From contig NZ_FRBQ01000003.1 in NCBI RefSeq assembly GCF_900142655.1, positions 498,060 through 562,059 on the forward strand: 64,000 nucleotides of DNA, given 5' to 3'. Shown piece by piece: positions 25,144 to 34,422 of the stretch. Position 1 is the stretch's first letter, and each line of letters opens with the position of its first letter. The DNA comes from Phytopseudomonas punonensis (lineage in GTDB: Bacteria > Pseudomonadota > Gammaproteobacteria > Pseudomonadales > Pseudomonadaceae). A model generated the notes under the pieces. It was not told the origin of the DNA. It saw nothing but the letters and a program-made list of their open reading frames with translations, and did not search any database. A program made the translations under genes and the position numbers.

Positions 25144-26325
25144 TCAGCTGCGTTCGAGCAGCAGCGCCACGCCCTGGCCACCGCCGATGCACAGGGTCGC
25201 CAGGCCTTTCTTGGCGTCACGCTTGAGCATCTCGTGGAGCAGGGTTACCAATACCCGGCAGCCCGAGGCGCCAATCGGGTGGCCAAGGGCGATGGCGCCG
25301 CCGTTGACGTTGACCTTCGAGGCGTCCCAGCCCAGCTCCTTGCCGACCGACAGGGCCTGGGCGGCGAAGGCTTCGTTGGCTTCGATCAGGTCCAGCTGGT
25401 CAAGCGTCCAGCCGGCTTTGTCGAGGCTGCGGCGGGTGGCCGATACCGGGCCGATGCCCATGATCGCCGGGTCGACGCCGGCATTGGCATAGGCCTTGAT
25501 GCGCGCCAGCACCGGCAGGCCCAGTGCCTGGGCCTTGCTCGCGCTCATCAACAGCACCGCAGCGGCGCCGTCGTTGAGGCTCGATGCGTTGCCGGCGGTG
25601 ACGCTGCCGTCCTTCTTGAATGCAGGCTTGAGCTTGCCCAGGGTTTCGGCCGTGGTGCCGGCGCGCGGCTGTTCGTCGGTGGCGAAGGCGACGGGCTCAC
25701 CCTTGCGCTGCGGGATCAGGATCGGGGTGATTTCGTCGGCGAAGCGCCCGGCCTCGATGGCGGCGATTGCCTTCTGCTGGGAGGCGGCGGCAAAGGCGTC
25801 CTGCTCTTTGCGGCTGATGGCGTATTTCTCCACCAGGTTCTCGGCGGTGATGCCCATGTGATAGTCGTTGAAGGCGTCCCACAGGCCGTCGCTGATCATC
25901 GTGTCGACCAGTTGCCCGTGGCCCATGCGCAGCCCGGTGCGAGCCTTGGGCAGCACGTAGGGCGCCAGGCTCATGTTCTCCATGCCGCCGGCGATGATCA
26001 CTTCGGCGTCGCCGCAACGGATCGCCTGGGCGCCGAGGTGCAGGGCCTTGAGCCCGGAACCGCAGACCTTGTTGAGTGTCAGCGCGGGCACCGCGTGGGG
26101 CAGGCCGGCCTGGATCGCAGCCTGGCGCGCGGTGTTCTGCCCGGCGCCGGCAGTGAGCACATGGCCAAGAATCACTTCATCGACCTGTGCGCCGTCCAGG
26201 CCGGTCTGCTCAAGCAGGCGGCGGATCACCGCAGCACCCAGTTCGGTGGCCGGCACATCCGCCAGCGCCCCCTGAAAACTGCCGATGGCGGTACGGGTTG
26301 CAGCGACGATGACGACTTCTTGCAT
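25144..26325 (-). CDS. atoB: Acetyl-CoA C-acetyltransferase (thiolase)
   Basis: This 393-residue thiolase condenses or cleaves acetoacetyl-CoA. The nucleophile Cys is in LNKVCGSG (C88), the His in GHPIGASG (H349) and the acid/base Cys in CIGGGQG (C379). Length and the start [15 protein letters not shown] match AtoB/PhaA-type biosynthetic thiolases. AGGAGA precedes the ATG. It could take acetoacetyl-CoA made from the acetoacetate released by LiuE, but no CoA-transferase gene lies beside it, so a link to that pathway is only functional. Confidence 0.93.
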   Translation of the reverse strand: MQEVVIVAATRTAIGSFQGALADVPATELGAAVIRRLLEQTGLDGAQVDEVILGHVLTAGAGQNTARQAAIQAGLPHAVPALTLNKVCGSGLKALHLGAQAIRCGDAEVIIAGGMENMSLAPYVLPKARTGLRMGHGQLVDTMISDGLWDAFNDYHMGITAENLVEKYAISRKEQDAFAAASQQKAIAAIEAGRFADEITPILIPQRKGEPVAFATDEQPRAGTTAETLGKLKPAFKKDGSVTAGNASSLNDGAAAVLLMSASKAQALGLPVLARIKAYANAGVDPAIMGIGPVSATRRSLDKAGWTLDQLDLIEANEAFAAQALSVGKELGWDASKVNVNGGAIALGHPIGASGCRVLVTLLHEMLKRDAKKGLATLCIGGGQGVALLLERS

Positions 26326-26502
26326 GGTGTTCTCCTGCCCAGATGGACGGATATTGTTATTGGCTGGGGTATGATCCTGACGCTGCCTCCGCCGCCATGC
26401 AAGTCCAGGGTTTTCGATTGGTTGCATCGGTAATGGCGTATGCCGTGTAGCAAAACGGCGTGATAGATTCCTGGCACCCACAACCGCATCAGGAACGCTG
26501 CC

Positions 26503-26784
26503 ATGCCCGAATCCCGCGCAACGGTCACCACCGAACAGGGGCAGCGCTGCCTGACCCGCCTGTGCCGGCACTGGAGCCACAAATTCCAGGTGAGCTTCGA
26601 CGAACAGCGCGGCGAGATCGTCTTCGATCCGGCGCGCCTTACCCTGACCCGTTTCGAGGGTGGCCTGACGGTGGTCATCGACGCGCCGGACGCAGCCACG
26701 CTCGATCGCCTCGAACCGGTGGTGGCTGACCACATGCAGCGCATGGTGGCCGACGAAACCCTGCAGATCGACTGGCAGCGCTGA
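26503..26784 (+). CDS. DUF2218 family protein
   Basis: This 93-residue protein fits the DUF2218 family: an N-terminal [15 protein letters not shown] with paired His residues, then [27 protein letters not shown], and a C-terminal helix with HMQRM. Members are often found near iron or siderophore genes, but nothing of that kind is near here and the role is unknown. AGGAACG is upstream of the ATG. It is divergent from the thiolase gene. Confidence 0.8.
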   Translation: MPESRATVTTEQGQRCLTRLCRHWSHKFQVSFDEQRGEIVFDPARLTLTRFEGGLTVVIDAPDAATLDRLEPVVADHMQRMVADETLQIDWQR

Positions 26785-26849
26785 GCACTGCCGAGAGCGG
26801 CGAGCGAGCTGTTAGACTAGGCGGCCTTGAACGCCATCCAGGATCGTCA

Positions 26850-27770
26850 ATGGATCGTCCCGTTTTTCGTCGCACATTCCTTCATCCGCGCTTCTGGCCA
26901 TTGTGGGCCGGGCTGGGCTTGTTGTGGCTGACCGTGCAGCTGCCCTATGGCGCCTTGCTGCGCCTGGGCCGCGGTCTTGGCTGGTTGATGTACCTCGTCG
27001 CTGGCTCGCGCCGGCGCATTGCCACGCGCAACCTTGAGCTGTGCTTTCCGCAGATGTCCGCCGCCGAGCGCGAGAGTCTGCTGAAGGAAAATTTCGCCTC
27101 TACCGGTATCGCCTTCTTCGAGATGGCCATGAGCTGGTGGTGGCCGCGGGAAAAGCTCGCGCGCCTGGCGCATATCGAAGGCATCGAGCATCTGCAGCAG
27201 GCCCAGGCGCAAGGCCAGGGCGTGATCCTCATGGCGATCCACTTCACCACCCTGGAAATCGGCGCGGCCTTGCTTGGCCAAGTGCACACCATCGATGGCA
27301 TGTACCGCGAACACCGCAACCCGGTATTCGATTTCGTGCAGCGCCGTGGCCGTGAACGTCACAACCTGGATGCCTCGGCCATTGAGCGCGAGGACGTGAG
27401 GGCGATGATCAAGGTGCTGCGCGCCGGGCGGGCGATCTGGTACGCGCCCGATCAGGATTACGGCCGCAAGCAGAGCCTGTTCGCGCCGCTGTTCGGCATC
27501 CAGGCGGCGACCGTTACCGCGACCACCAAGTTCGCGCGTCTGGGGCGCGCCATCGTGCTGCCATTCACCCAGCAGCGCCTTCCGGATGGCCAGGGCTATC
27601 GCCTGACCATCCATGCGCCACTGACCGACTTCCCCGGTGAGAACGAGGAGGCCGATTGCCTGCGCGTCAACAGGTGGGTCGAGCAGGCAATCGCCACGTG
27701 CCCGGCTCAGTACCTGTGGGCGCACCGCCGCTTCAAGACCCGCCCAGAAGGCGAGCCTAAGCTTTACTGA
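26850..27770 (+). CDS. lpxL: Lipid A biosynthesis lauroyl acyltransferase (LpxL/HtrB)
   Basis: This 306-residue inner-membrane enzyme adds a secondary acyl chain to the lipid A precursor using acyl-ACP. One N-terminal membrane helix (about residues 15-33) anchors it. The family's catalytic HX4E motif is at HFTTLE (H131, E136), followed by GMYREHRNPVFDF and WYAPDQDYGRK. It is followed after 25 nt by a patatin-like gene on the same strand. LpxL and the related LpxM differ in substrate; which one this is cannot be settled from sequence alone. Confidence 0.92.
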   Translation: MDRPVFRRTFLHPRFWPLWAGLGLLWLTVQLPYGALLRLGRGLGWLMYLVAGSRRRIATRNLELCFPQMSAAERESLLKENFASTGIAFFEMAMSWWWPREKLARLAHIEGIEHLQQAQAQGQGVILMAIHFTTLEIGAALLGQVHTIDGMYREHRNPVFDFVQRRGRERHNLDASAIEREDVRAMIKVLRAGRAIWYAPDQDYGRKQSLFAPLFGIQAATVTATTKFARLGRAIVLPFTQQRLPDGQGYRLTIHAPLTDFPGENEEADCLRVNRWVEQAIATCPAQYLWAHRRFKTRPEGEPKLY

Positions 27771-27795
27771 CCCATCCCGACCCGGAATCGAAGCA

Positions 27796-28980
27796 ATGAA
27801 GCAGGATGCTGTTGGCCGCCCGGCCACTACCGGGCTGATTCTCTCAGGCGGGGGCGCACGTGCTGCCTACCAGGTCGGGGTATTAGCGGCGATTGCCGAT
27901 CTGTTGCCGGCTGACTCATCGCACAATCCCTTTCCGGTCATCGTCGGCACCTCGGCGGGGGCCATCAACGCCGTAAGCCTGGCCTGCGGCGCGCTGCATT
28001 TTCGCGAGGCGGTGAAGCGCCTGAGCAGCGTGTGGCGCAGCTTTCATACCGACCAGGTGTATCGTAGCGATTGGCCGGGCGTGCTGCGCCAGGCCAGCCG
28101 CTTCATCGGCCACAACATGCTTGGCCTCGGCAAGCAGGTGCCGGTAGCGCTGCTCGACAGTTCGCCGCTGGCCAAGCTGCTCGACCGTGAGCTGGATTTT
28201 TCCGGTATCGCGGCAGCCATCCGCCACCGCCAGCTGCGCGCTGTGGCGGTCACCGCGTTCGGTTACGAATCGGCCCAGGCGGTGACGTTCTACCAGGGGC
28301 GCGCGGCAATCGATCCCTGGTTCCGGCATCGCCGTGTTGGTGTGCCGACCCGCTTGGCGTTGCCGCATCTTTTGGCCAGTACGGCGATTCCTCTGATCTT
28401 CGAGCCGGTAAAAATCAACCGCGAATACTTTGGCGACGGCGCGGTACGGCAGATGGCGCCGATCAGCCCGGCGCTGCACCTGGGCGCAACCAAGGTGCTG
28501 GTAGTCGGAGTGAGTGGTAATCCGGTGAACAATCAGACCGGCGCACCGACTCCGGCGCCTGTCGGGGCGCAGCCGAGCCTGGCGCAGATTGCCGGGCACA
28601 TGCTCAACAGCACCTTTATCGACAATGTGGAAAGCGATATTGAGCTGCTGGGGCGACTCAACCAGCTTGGCCGTTTGGTGCCGGCCGAGCAGCGCAGCCG
28701 CACCTATGGGCTGACGCCGGTAGAGGTATTGGTGATTTCCCCGAGCCAACCGCTGGACGTGATCGCTGCGCGGCATCGGCGTGAAATGCCAGCGGCGCTG
28801 CGCCTGTTCCTGCGTGGGCCTGGCGCGACCCGCGACGGCGGTGGCGGGGTGCTCAGCTACCTGCTGTTCGAGCCCGGTTATTGCAGCGAGCTGATCGAGC
28901 TGGGCTACCAGGATGCCATCGCCAAGAAGGCTCAGATCCAGGCGTTTCTCGGCCTGCTACCAAGCGACCCGGCTGAGTGA
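27796..28980 (+). CDS. Patatin-like phospholipase
   Basis: This 394-residue protein has the patatin catalytic dyad: the oxyanion loop SGGGARAAYQVGVL (residues 17-30), the nucleophile GTSAG (S53) and the Asp of GDGAVRQM (D214). It lacks a signal peptide and a beta-barrel domain, so it is probably a cytoplasmic or membrane-bound lipase rather than a PlpD-type secreted enzyme. It follows lpxL closely, so the two may be cotranscribed and share a membrane-lipid theme. A long in-frame extension overlapping lpxL is not used. Confidence 0.88.
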   Translation: MKQDAVGRPATTGLILSGGGARAAYQVGVLAAIADLLPADSSHNPFPVIVGTSAGAINAVSLACGALHFREAVKRLSSVWRSFHTDQVYRSDWPGVLRQASRFIGHNMLGLGKQVPVALLDSSPLAKLLDRELDFSGIAAAIRHRQLRAVAVTAFGYESAQAVTFYQGRAAIDPWFRHRRVGVPTRLALPHLLASTAIPLIFEPVKINREYFGDGAVRQMAPISPALHLGATKVLVVGVSGNPVNNQTGAPTPAPVGAQPSLAQIAGHMLNSTFIDNVESDIELLGRLNQLGRLVPAEQRSRTYGLTPVEVLVISPSQPLDVIAARHRREMPAALRLFLRGPGATRDGGGGVLSYLLFEPGYCSELIELGYQDAIAKKAQIQAFLGLLPSDPAE

Positions 28981-28987
28981 CGCGCAA

Positions 28988-29008
28988 GCCCAGGAATGTT
29001 TCCTGGGC
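28988..29008. terminator. Hairpin between convergent patatin and zapE genes
   Basis: GCCCAGGAA and TTCCTGGGC form a 9-bp perfect stem with a TGT loop in the gap between two convergent genes. No T-run follows on either strand, so it is a terminator-like structure rather than a certain one. Confidence 0.55.
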
Positions 29009-29016
29009 GGCTGTCA

Positions 29017-30126
29017 TCAGCCGAAGCGTTCGAGCTGCATTTCCTGCAGGCGGCTCAGGGTGCGGCGAAACGCGAAGCCCAGATAGCCCTCGGTATACAA
29101 CTCATCCAGCGCGACCGAGGCCTCCAGATAGAGCGGCACGCGGCGGTCGTAGCATTCGTCTACCAAGGCAATGAAGCGGCGCACGGCGTTGTCGTGAACC
29201 GACAGGGCGGGTAACTGCCGGTCGCCGGCGACCACCCGTTCGGCGGCGTCTTCGGTGCCGCGGGCGATCTTGGCCGGCTGCTGCTCGGCGCTGAGGGGGG
29301 GCACATCACCGAGCAAAATAGCCTTGAAGCGATCACACAGGAGGATGAAATCCTGAGCGGAGAGGGGCTGCTCACAAAGCTGCTCGAAGCTGCAGTACAG
29401 GATGGTCGTGCTGTGGCACCTTACACTGATCATCCGGTGGTTGATGGCCAGCGGCTCGCTGCTGGCAGGCGCGCCCTCGCTCAACGAGGCGAACACCGCG
29501 GGCAGGGCGCTTTGCTCGTCTGCCTGACGAATCCAATAGCGTTGCCGTAACTTGCCAGGGTGCTGGCGGTGATCCTGCTCGCCATTTACCTCCACGACGC
29601 GCATGTGCTGTTGCAGCGCTTCGATGGCCGGCAGAAACCGCTCACGGTTATGGCCGCCGGCATACAACTGCTCCGGCGGCTGATTGGAGGTAGCGACCAA
29701 TACCACGCCCTCGTCGAACAGCGAGCGGAAGAGCCCACCCAGTAGCATGGCGTCGCCAATATCACTGACGAACAACTCGTCGAAGCACAGCACGCGGATT
29801 TCTTTGGCCAGCTCCCGCGCCAATACCCGCAGCGGCTCGGCAGTGCCGGTCAGCTCGAACAGGCGGCGATGCACCCAACCCATGAAATGGTGAAAGTGTT
29901 GGCGCCGTGCCGGCACCTGCAGCGAGTCATGGAAGCTGTCCATCAGCCAGGTTTTGCCACGCCCGACCGGGCCCCAGAGATAGACACCCTGGGGCAAGTC
30001 GCCGCGGTGCAGGGCTTCGTAACAGTGCTGCAAGTATTCGGCCGCCTGCTGTTGGGCGGCGTCGCGGACGAAACCCTGCTGTTCGACGGCCAGGCGATAG
30101 GCCTCTAACGGTGCAAGACTACTCAT
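29017..30126 (-). CDS. zapE: Cell division ATPase ZapE (AFG1-like)
   Basis: This 369-residue P-loop ATPase has Walker A GPVGRGKT (K58) and Walker B VLCFDELFV (D116, E117), followed by GLFRSLFDEGVVLVATSN and PEQLYAGGHNRERFLPAI as in ZapE/AFG1. ZapE associates with the Z-ring in E. coli and affects division under stress. Length fits the family. Its start overlaps the end of the small Xre gene by 4 nt, so three minus-strand genes seem to form one unit. Confidence 0.92.
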   Translation of the reverse strand: MSSLAPLEAYRLAVEQQGFVRDAAQQQAAEYLQHCYEALHRGDLPQGVYLWGPVGRGKTWLMDSFHDSLQVPARRQHFHHFMGWVHRRLFELTGTAEPLRVLARELAKEIRVLCFDELFVSDIGDAMLLGGLFRSLFDEGVVLVATSNQPPEQLYAGGHNRERFLPAIEALQQHMRVVEVNGEQDHRQHPGKLRQRYWIRQADEQSALPAVFASLSEGAPASSEPLAINHRMISVRCHSTTILYCSFEQLCEQPLSAQDFILLCDRFKAILLGDVPPLSAEQQPAKIARGTEDAAERVVAGDRQLPALSVHDNAVRRFIALVDECYDRRVPLYLEASVALDELYTEGYLGFAFRRTLSRLQEMQLERFG

Positions 30127-30320
30127 GCGTCGGGCGCCTGGAAGATGGTTTCGATGGGGCGTTCGAACAGCCGGGCGATCTTGAAGGCCAGGGGCAGGCT
30201 GGGGTCGTAGCGGCCGGTTTCGATGGCGTTCACCGTCTGCCGGGATACGCCCAGGCGTTCACCCAGCTCGGCCTGGGACCAACCCTGGCCATTGCGCAAT
30301 TCGCGAACCTGGTTGATCAC
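30123..30320 (-). CDS. Small Xre-type helix-turn-helix regulator
   Basis: This 65-residue protein is almost wholly an Xre/Cro helix-turn-helix (QVRELRNGQGWSQAELGERLGVSRQTVNAIETGRYDPS). I use the GTG start giving (M)INQVREL because it overlaps the upstream stop as GTGA and gives the typical length of this group; an in-frame extension to 30380 would lie in the neighbour's coding sequence. Small Xre proteins of this type are usually encoded next to a membrane protein of the kind found directly upstream here. Confidence 0.82.
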   Translation of the reverse strand: MINQVRELRNGQGWSQAELGERLGVSRQTVNAIETGRYDPSLPLAFKIARLFERPIETIFQAPDA

Positions 30321-30694
30321 CGGTAGCGTCTCCAGCCCAGCCACGCGCCAAAGCCCCAGAGTGCGGCGAGCAGCGGCCATACTAAGAACATCGACAGGCG
30401 CGGAAACCCCGCTGTTTCCAAGAAGCCGTAGCTAAAGGTGATCAGTGCCGTGCCGACGAATGCCAGCGCCAAGGCTTCCAGATGGACCGCCCGGGCAAGC
30501 TCATCGAGCTGACGGATCTGGCGAATCACCGTGACGGCCACGGCGATCATCGGCACGATGGGAATCAGTGCGCACAGCGTCCGCAAGAGTCCTTCGGGCA
30601 ACAGCACTTGGGTCAGGCTGCTCACCGCTACTGCGATGACGTAGGCAGTTATCGCCAGGCTGAAGTGAATGACGAAACGCTTGTAGTCGGTCAT
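30317..30694 (-). CDS. Four-helix membrane protein paired with the Xre regulator
   Basis: This 125-residue protein has four hydrophobic helices (about residues 8-30, 38-58, 70-92, 98-118) and a short basic C-terminus (GWRRYR). It resembles DUF2178-like small membrane proteins that accompany Xre regulators, but I cannot name a family with certainty. Its TGA overlaps the regulator's GTG. It may act as a sensor or as a partner that sequesters the regulator. Confidence 0.72.
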   Translation of the reverse strand: MTDYKRFVIHFSLAITAYVIAVAVSSLTQVLLPEGLLRTLCALIPIVPMIAVAVTVIRQIRQLDELARAVHLEALALAFVGTALITFSYGFLETAGFPRLSMFLVWPLLAALWGFGAWLGWRRYR

Positions 30695-31063
30695 GGCGCT
30701 GTACCGCGAATGGAAAGTTACCTTTACATTAAGGGTGGCGCGCTCGCTTGGTCAAGCAAGCTTTACACTTTGGGTTGTGGTGCGCCCATTAACGGCAGTG
30801 GCGCCATTGCCGGGTCGCCTTGCGGGCAAGTTACGCTGCGGCCTGCCAATACTGACGTAGCGAAACCGATGGGGTGGCCGTTTGCATGTGAGTCACATGG
30901 CGTGCAGGGTCGAGACAGCATAGGCACCCAATGGCCGCTGGGTCTCGCAGACTGAGTCGATATAACTGTTATAAGCAAATTCTTACTCGGTATATGTCCT
31001 TTCGCTCCAGATGGTTATCCTGCGCGGCTACTGAATGAGCCGACAACGGCAATTGGGGCAGGT
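30695..31063. other. Intergenic region with several palindromes before the TSUP permease
   Basis: No gene is seen between the divergent 4-TM and TSUP genes. Three dyads stand out: an imperfect 20-nt one at 30793-30812, CATGTGAGTCACATG at 30885-30899 (7-bp arms, 1-nt centre), and TATAACTGTTATA at 30961-30973 (6-bp arms, 1-nt centre). The last two are good operator candidates for the permease promoter. Confidence 0.5.
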
Positions 31064-31849
31064 ATGGATTTTGGCGGTATGGGCTTCGTTATCGCGGGGC
31101 TGGTGGTCGGCTTTATTGTCGGTATGACGGGCGTGGGTGGTGGTTCATTGATGACGCCCATTCTGCTCTGGTTCGGCATCAACCCAGCAGCGGCAGTGGG
31201 CACCGACCTGCTGTATGCCGCCATCACCAAGGCCGGCGGCGTATTCGTTCACCAGCGCAACCGCAATATCGACTGGTCGGTAACTGCCTGGTTGGCCGCA
31301 GGTAGCGTGCCGGCAGCCTTGCTGACGCTGCTGGCGCTGACTCTGCTGCCTGGCGATCAACACGCTACCAATGCGCTGATTAAACAATCGCTGGGCATCG
31401 TGCTCTTGCTGACTGCCACGGCGATCCTGTTCAAGAAGCAGCTGTTCGCCTTCGCCAGCCGCCACGCGGGTGACGGCTTCCATTTCAGCCCCGGGCGCCT
31501 GAATGCGCTGACCGTGCTGGTTGGTCTGGTACTGGGCTTTATGGTCACCCTGACTTCCATCGGCGCCGGTGCGCTGGGTACTGTGGCGCTGTTTCTGCTT
31601 TACCCGCTGATGCCCACGCGCCGCCTGGTGGGCACCGAGATTGCGCACGCCGTGCCGCTGACCCTGGTCGCCGGCCTTGGCCATGCTGGGCTCGGCAATC
31701 TGGATTGGGGCGTGTTGGGTTATCTGCTGCTGGGCTCGCTGCCAGGCATCTTCTTTGGCAGCCACCTCTCTGGGCGTGTGTCCGACAATCTGCTGCGCCC
31801 GTTCCTGGCGATCATGTTGATGGTGATCGGCTTCAAGCTGGCGTTCTAA
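31064..31849 (+). CDS. TSUP (TauE/SafE) family permease
   Basis: This 261-residue protein has about eight membrane helices in two repeats. The first contains GFIVGMTGVGGGSLMTPIL and the second GLVLGFMVTLTSIGAGALGTVAL, the paired glycine-rich motifs of the TSUP family that exports sulfite, sulfoacetate or similar anions. The gene is alone, with a possible operator upstream and a hairpin downstream. The substrate is unknown. Confidence 0.88.
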   Translation: MDFGGMGFVIAGLVVGFIVGMTGVGGGSLMTPILLWFGINPAAAVGTDLLYAAITKAGGVFVHQRNRNIDWSVTAWLAAGSVPAALLTLLALTLLPGDQHATNALIKQSLGIVLLLTATAILFKKQLFAFASRHAGDGFHFSPGRLNALTVLVGLVLGFMVTLTSIGAGALGTVALFLLYPLMPTRRLVGTEIAHAVPLTLVAGLGHAGLGNLDWGVLGYLLLGSLPGIFFGSHLSGRVSDNLLRPFLAIMLMVIGFKLAF

Positions 31850-31862
31850 TCAGCGTAGACAT

Positions 31863-31910
31863 GCCCCTTCGGAGCCGCTGTCACCAGCGATGACACACTA
31901 TCGAAGGGGC
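31863..31910. terminator. Long inverted repeat after the TSUP gene
   Basis: GCCCCTTCG (31863-31871) and CGAAGGGGC (31902-31910) form a 9-bp stem around a 30-nt insert that has its own small stem (TGTCA/TGACA). It lies between convergent genes and may act as a two-way terminator. Confidence 0.5.
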
Positions 31911-31939
31911 GCGCTACACGAGGTTCTGGCAGCGTTCTC

Positions 31940-33256
31940 TCACCAGAGCAACGGTTTGCTCTGGCCTTTCCAGAATAGCCAGCGTTGTCGTTCATGGTGT
32001 TCGCCGGTGCCGATCTGCCAGGCCGGGCGACCGGCTTCCAGATCGATCAGACAGACGAAACCAGCATAGCTGGACACGGCCAGGGTTTTGCCGTCGGCCG
32101 ACAGATCCATGGCACAGATGGTCGAGCCAATGAAGTGCTGCCAACGCTCAGTGCCCTGGTCGTCAAAAGCCCTTAGATAACCGTAAGCATCACCAACGAT
32201 GAACGTATCGCCACGGGAAACCCCAGCGTAGACGCGGGCACCATCCTGGACGATCGGAGTGCGCTGATCCTCGCTGTAGAAGTCGGTTTGCAGGCCTGGC
32301 AAGTCGGCCACGGCGACGCTAAGGGTGGCGCCGTTGTAGAAGTGGCAGGCGTTGAGTATCAGGCGATCGCTACGGCTGTTGAACAAGGCGAAATGCGTAT
32401 ATTCGCCTACCGGGCCGACATCAGCGACCTGCAGCAGGTCGCTGCCAAATACCAGATGGCTACTAGACTGCTCGCCGACCGCGATCCAGCGGCCATCTGC
32501 CGATACCGCGCCGTGTTCCATCGACAGCCCTAGGCTTATGTCATCGGTGGGCGTGCCCCTGCGCAGGTCTTCGCGGATATCCGCCGGGCGTGGCAGCAAG
32601 CGCGTGGTGGCCTCCTTGGCCAGCACGAATATGCCGTCCGAGCTGACCAGCAGCAAACGTTGACCATCCGGGAAGGGAATCAGTGCGGTCGGCGTTGGTG
32701 GATGTTCAAACGCTGCAAATCCGGCATCCACCGGTAAGCCTTCCAGACCTGTGGGCCAGGCGAACTGGGCGACCTGAGGGCCGTTCCAGCCATCGTGCAC
32801 GCTGATGCCGGATGCTCTGGCGAACGCGAAATAACGGCGTGCCGGGCAGCGGCCGAAAAAGTCGATACCAATAACGTCGTGCCACTGGTTGCCGTGAATA
32901 TGTACCAGGCGCCCGCGTTCGTAGGAGCTGCCGACGCGTGCCAGCAGGCTACCATCGTCGAGCAGCGCGAGGGCACTGATGCTCTGAGCCTGCTCATCCA
33001 GCAAGGGCACCAGTGGCAGATGGGCAGGTGGCCAGTCGGTACGAAAGTTGGCGCGGCTGGCATCATCCGCATTCGTTTCATTGGCGGTCTGCAGCGCTTC
33101 CAGCAGGGCCGGCAGCAAATGCTCGGTCGGCGCCTGTTGTGGTTCTTTCAGGCCGTCCCAGCCCTGGCTGAGGCCCTGCTCGACATAGCGATTTACCTGC
33201 TTGGCGTAGTCCAGCACGGCGGCTTGCCATTGCTGTTGGGGAGTTAGAGTCGTCAT
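31940..33256 (-). CDS. Beta-propeller-like (WD40/quinoprotein-like) orphan protein
   Basis: This 438-residue protein lacks a signal peptide. After a helical first 75 residues, it shows repeating strand patterns with ends like SADGRWIAVGEQ, GDAYGYLRAFDDQG and MDLSADGKTLAVSSYAGFVCLIDLEAG, as in WD40 or PQQ-type propellers. I do not recognise a specific family. The start giving MTTLTPQQ follows GGAGCG. The gene is alone between a TSUP permease gene and a GntR gene. A scaffold or binding role is likely for the fold, but nothing more can be said. Confidence 0.72.
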   Translation of the reverse strand: MTTLTPQQQWQAAVLDYAKQVNRYVEQGLSQGWDGLKEPQQAPTEHLLPALLEALQTANETNADDASRANFRTDWPPAHLPLVPLLDEQAQSISALALLDDGSLLARVGSSYERGRLVHIHGNQWHDVIGIDFFGRCPARRYFAFARASGISVHDGWNGPQVAQFAWPTGLEGLPVDAGFAAFEHPPTPTALIPFPDGQRLLLVSSDGIFVLAKEATTRLLPRPADIREDLRRGTPTDDISLGLSMEHGAVSADGRWIAVGEQSSSHLVFGSDLLQVADVGPVGEYTHFALFNSRSDRLILNACHFYNGATLSVAVADLPGLQTDFYSEDQRTPIVQDGARVYAGVSRGDTFIVGDAYGYLRAFDDQGTERWQHFIGSTICAMDLSADGKTLAVSSYAGFVCLIDLEAGRPAWQIGTGEHHERQRWLFWKGQSKPLLW

Positions 33257-33656
33257 GCTTGAAGCGCTCCTTGACGCTGTTGCGCTGCCGCTCAGGGCAG
33301 CATCCCTAGCCAATTATTCGATCCGCATTCTATCGGGCTGCTGACTGGCCTTGCGCCGAGAGCATCGCGTTCTCGGCATGGTAGAGCGATGGCGGTGATC
33401 ATTCGTTCCCAGCGATATAGAAATGGCTAATAAGTCGTTGGTATCGCGATTATTTATGGCTAGCAATACCGACTTTTTCGCAATACTTACCGTGCCTTCC
33501 TTTGCCGCTGGCGCTACTGTTTATGCTCTCTGTACGATCAGGGAGGTAGCGCTAGCGGAGCGTATTTACCCGACCCATATGGCTGGCGGATAATGCGCCA
33601 GTCGTAGCGTTCGCGATGGGCCATCATGGTGCGTCAACGTGGGATCAGAGGGAAAA
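33257..33656. other. Intergenic region upstream of the GntR regulator
   Basis: No gene is seen. The left half is comparatively AT-rich. It contains ATGGCTAGCAAT (33456-33467), which shares the GCTAGCA core of the boxes ahead of the LivK-type gene, and a further GCTAGC at 33551-33556. These may be self-regulatory sites of the GntR protein. Confidence 0.4.
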
Positions 33657-34352
33657 ATGGCTGCGAAGACCGTCACCAGCAAGCAAGTTGAAGTACAGCG
33701 CATCGTCGATGTGCTGTTCAAGGCCATCGCTCAGCATCGCTTGCCGCCAGGGACGCGCCTGATCGAAGCGCAGATCGTCGAGACCCTGCAGGCCAATCGC
33801 AACCATGTGCAGGCGGCGTTGCAGCGCCTGGCGTTGCAGCGCGTTGTGACCATCGAGCCGAACCGCGGCGCGATGGTCGCTCAGCCCAGCGCCAAGGAGG
33901 CGCGCGAAGTCTTCGCTGCACGGCGCGCCATCGAGCGGGCCATCGTCGAAAGCATCACGCCGGCGATCATGCACAAGCAGCGTCAGCGGGTGGCCACGCA
34001 CATGAGCAACGAGCGCAAGGCCACCAGCGCTACCGACCGCCGCGCCATCGTTCGCGAGCTGAGCGAGTTTCACCTGATGCTCGGCGAGATCAGCGGCAAC
34101 TCGGTGCTCAGTGAAATTCTCGCCAACCTGATGGTGCGCAGCTCACTGATCGTCGCCCTCTACCAGCGCAACGACGTACCGTCCTGCGCATCGGACGAGC
34201 ATCAGCAAATCATCACCGCCCTGGAGAACGGCGATCATGGGCGGGCTGCCGCGGTGATGCTCGAGCACCTGGGCGAGCTCGAAGACCAGTTGGATCTGGA
34301 CGATCAGGCCGAGCCCGAGGTCAATCTGCGTCAGGCCCTGGCAGGGCTGTAA
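33657..34352 (+). CDS. GntR family regulator with FCD domain
   Basis: This 231-residue protein has a GntR winged helix (residues about 10-75; PPGTRLIEAQIVETLQANRNHVQAALQRLALQ in blocks) and an FCD effector domain (about 85-215) with the usual ligand/metal positions in FHLMLGEISGN and SDEHQQIITALENGDHGRAAAVMLEHL. I chose the start giving MAAKTVT. FCD regulators bind small acids or similar ligands and usually repress nearby uptake genes. It is convergent to the NMT1-type ABC operon and is the only regulator in the island, so it is the likely controller. Confidence 0.9.
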   Translation: MAAKTVTSKQVEVQRIVDVLFKAIAQHRLPPGTRLIEAQIVETLQANRNHVQAALQRLALQRVVTIEPNRGAMVAQPSAKEAREVFAARRAIERAIVESITPAIMHKQRQRVATHMSNERKATSATDRRAIVRELSEFHLMLGEISGNSVLSEILANLMVRSSLIVALYQRNDVPSCASDEHQQIITALENGDHGRAAAVMLEHLGELEDQLDLDDQAEPEVNLRQALAGL

Positions 34353-34422
34353 CGTGGCACCTCATGGATCTGCCATGAATGCGGCCGATCAGCTTCCTTG
34401 CCGTTGCGCGATGGGTTGCGAC

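Noticed and set aside
30885..30899. CATGTGAGTCACATG as a Vfr/CRP site
   Set aside because: CRP-type sites need TGTGA-N6-TCACA; here only one base separates the arms.
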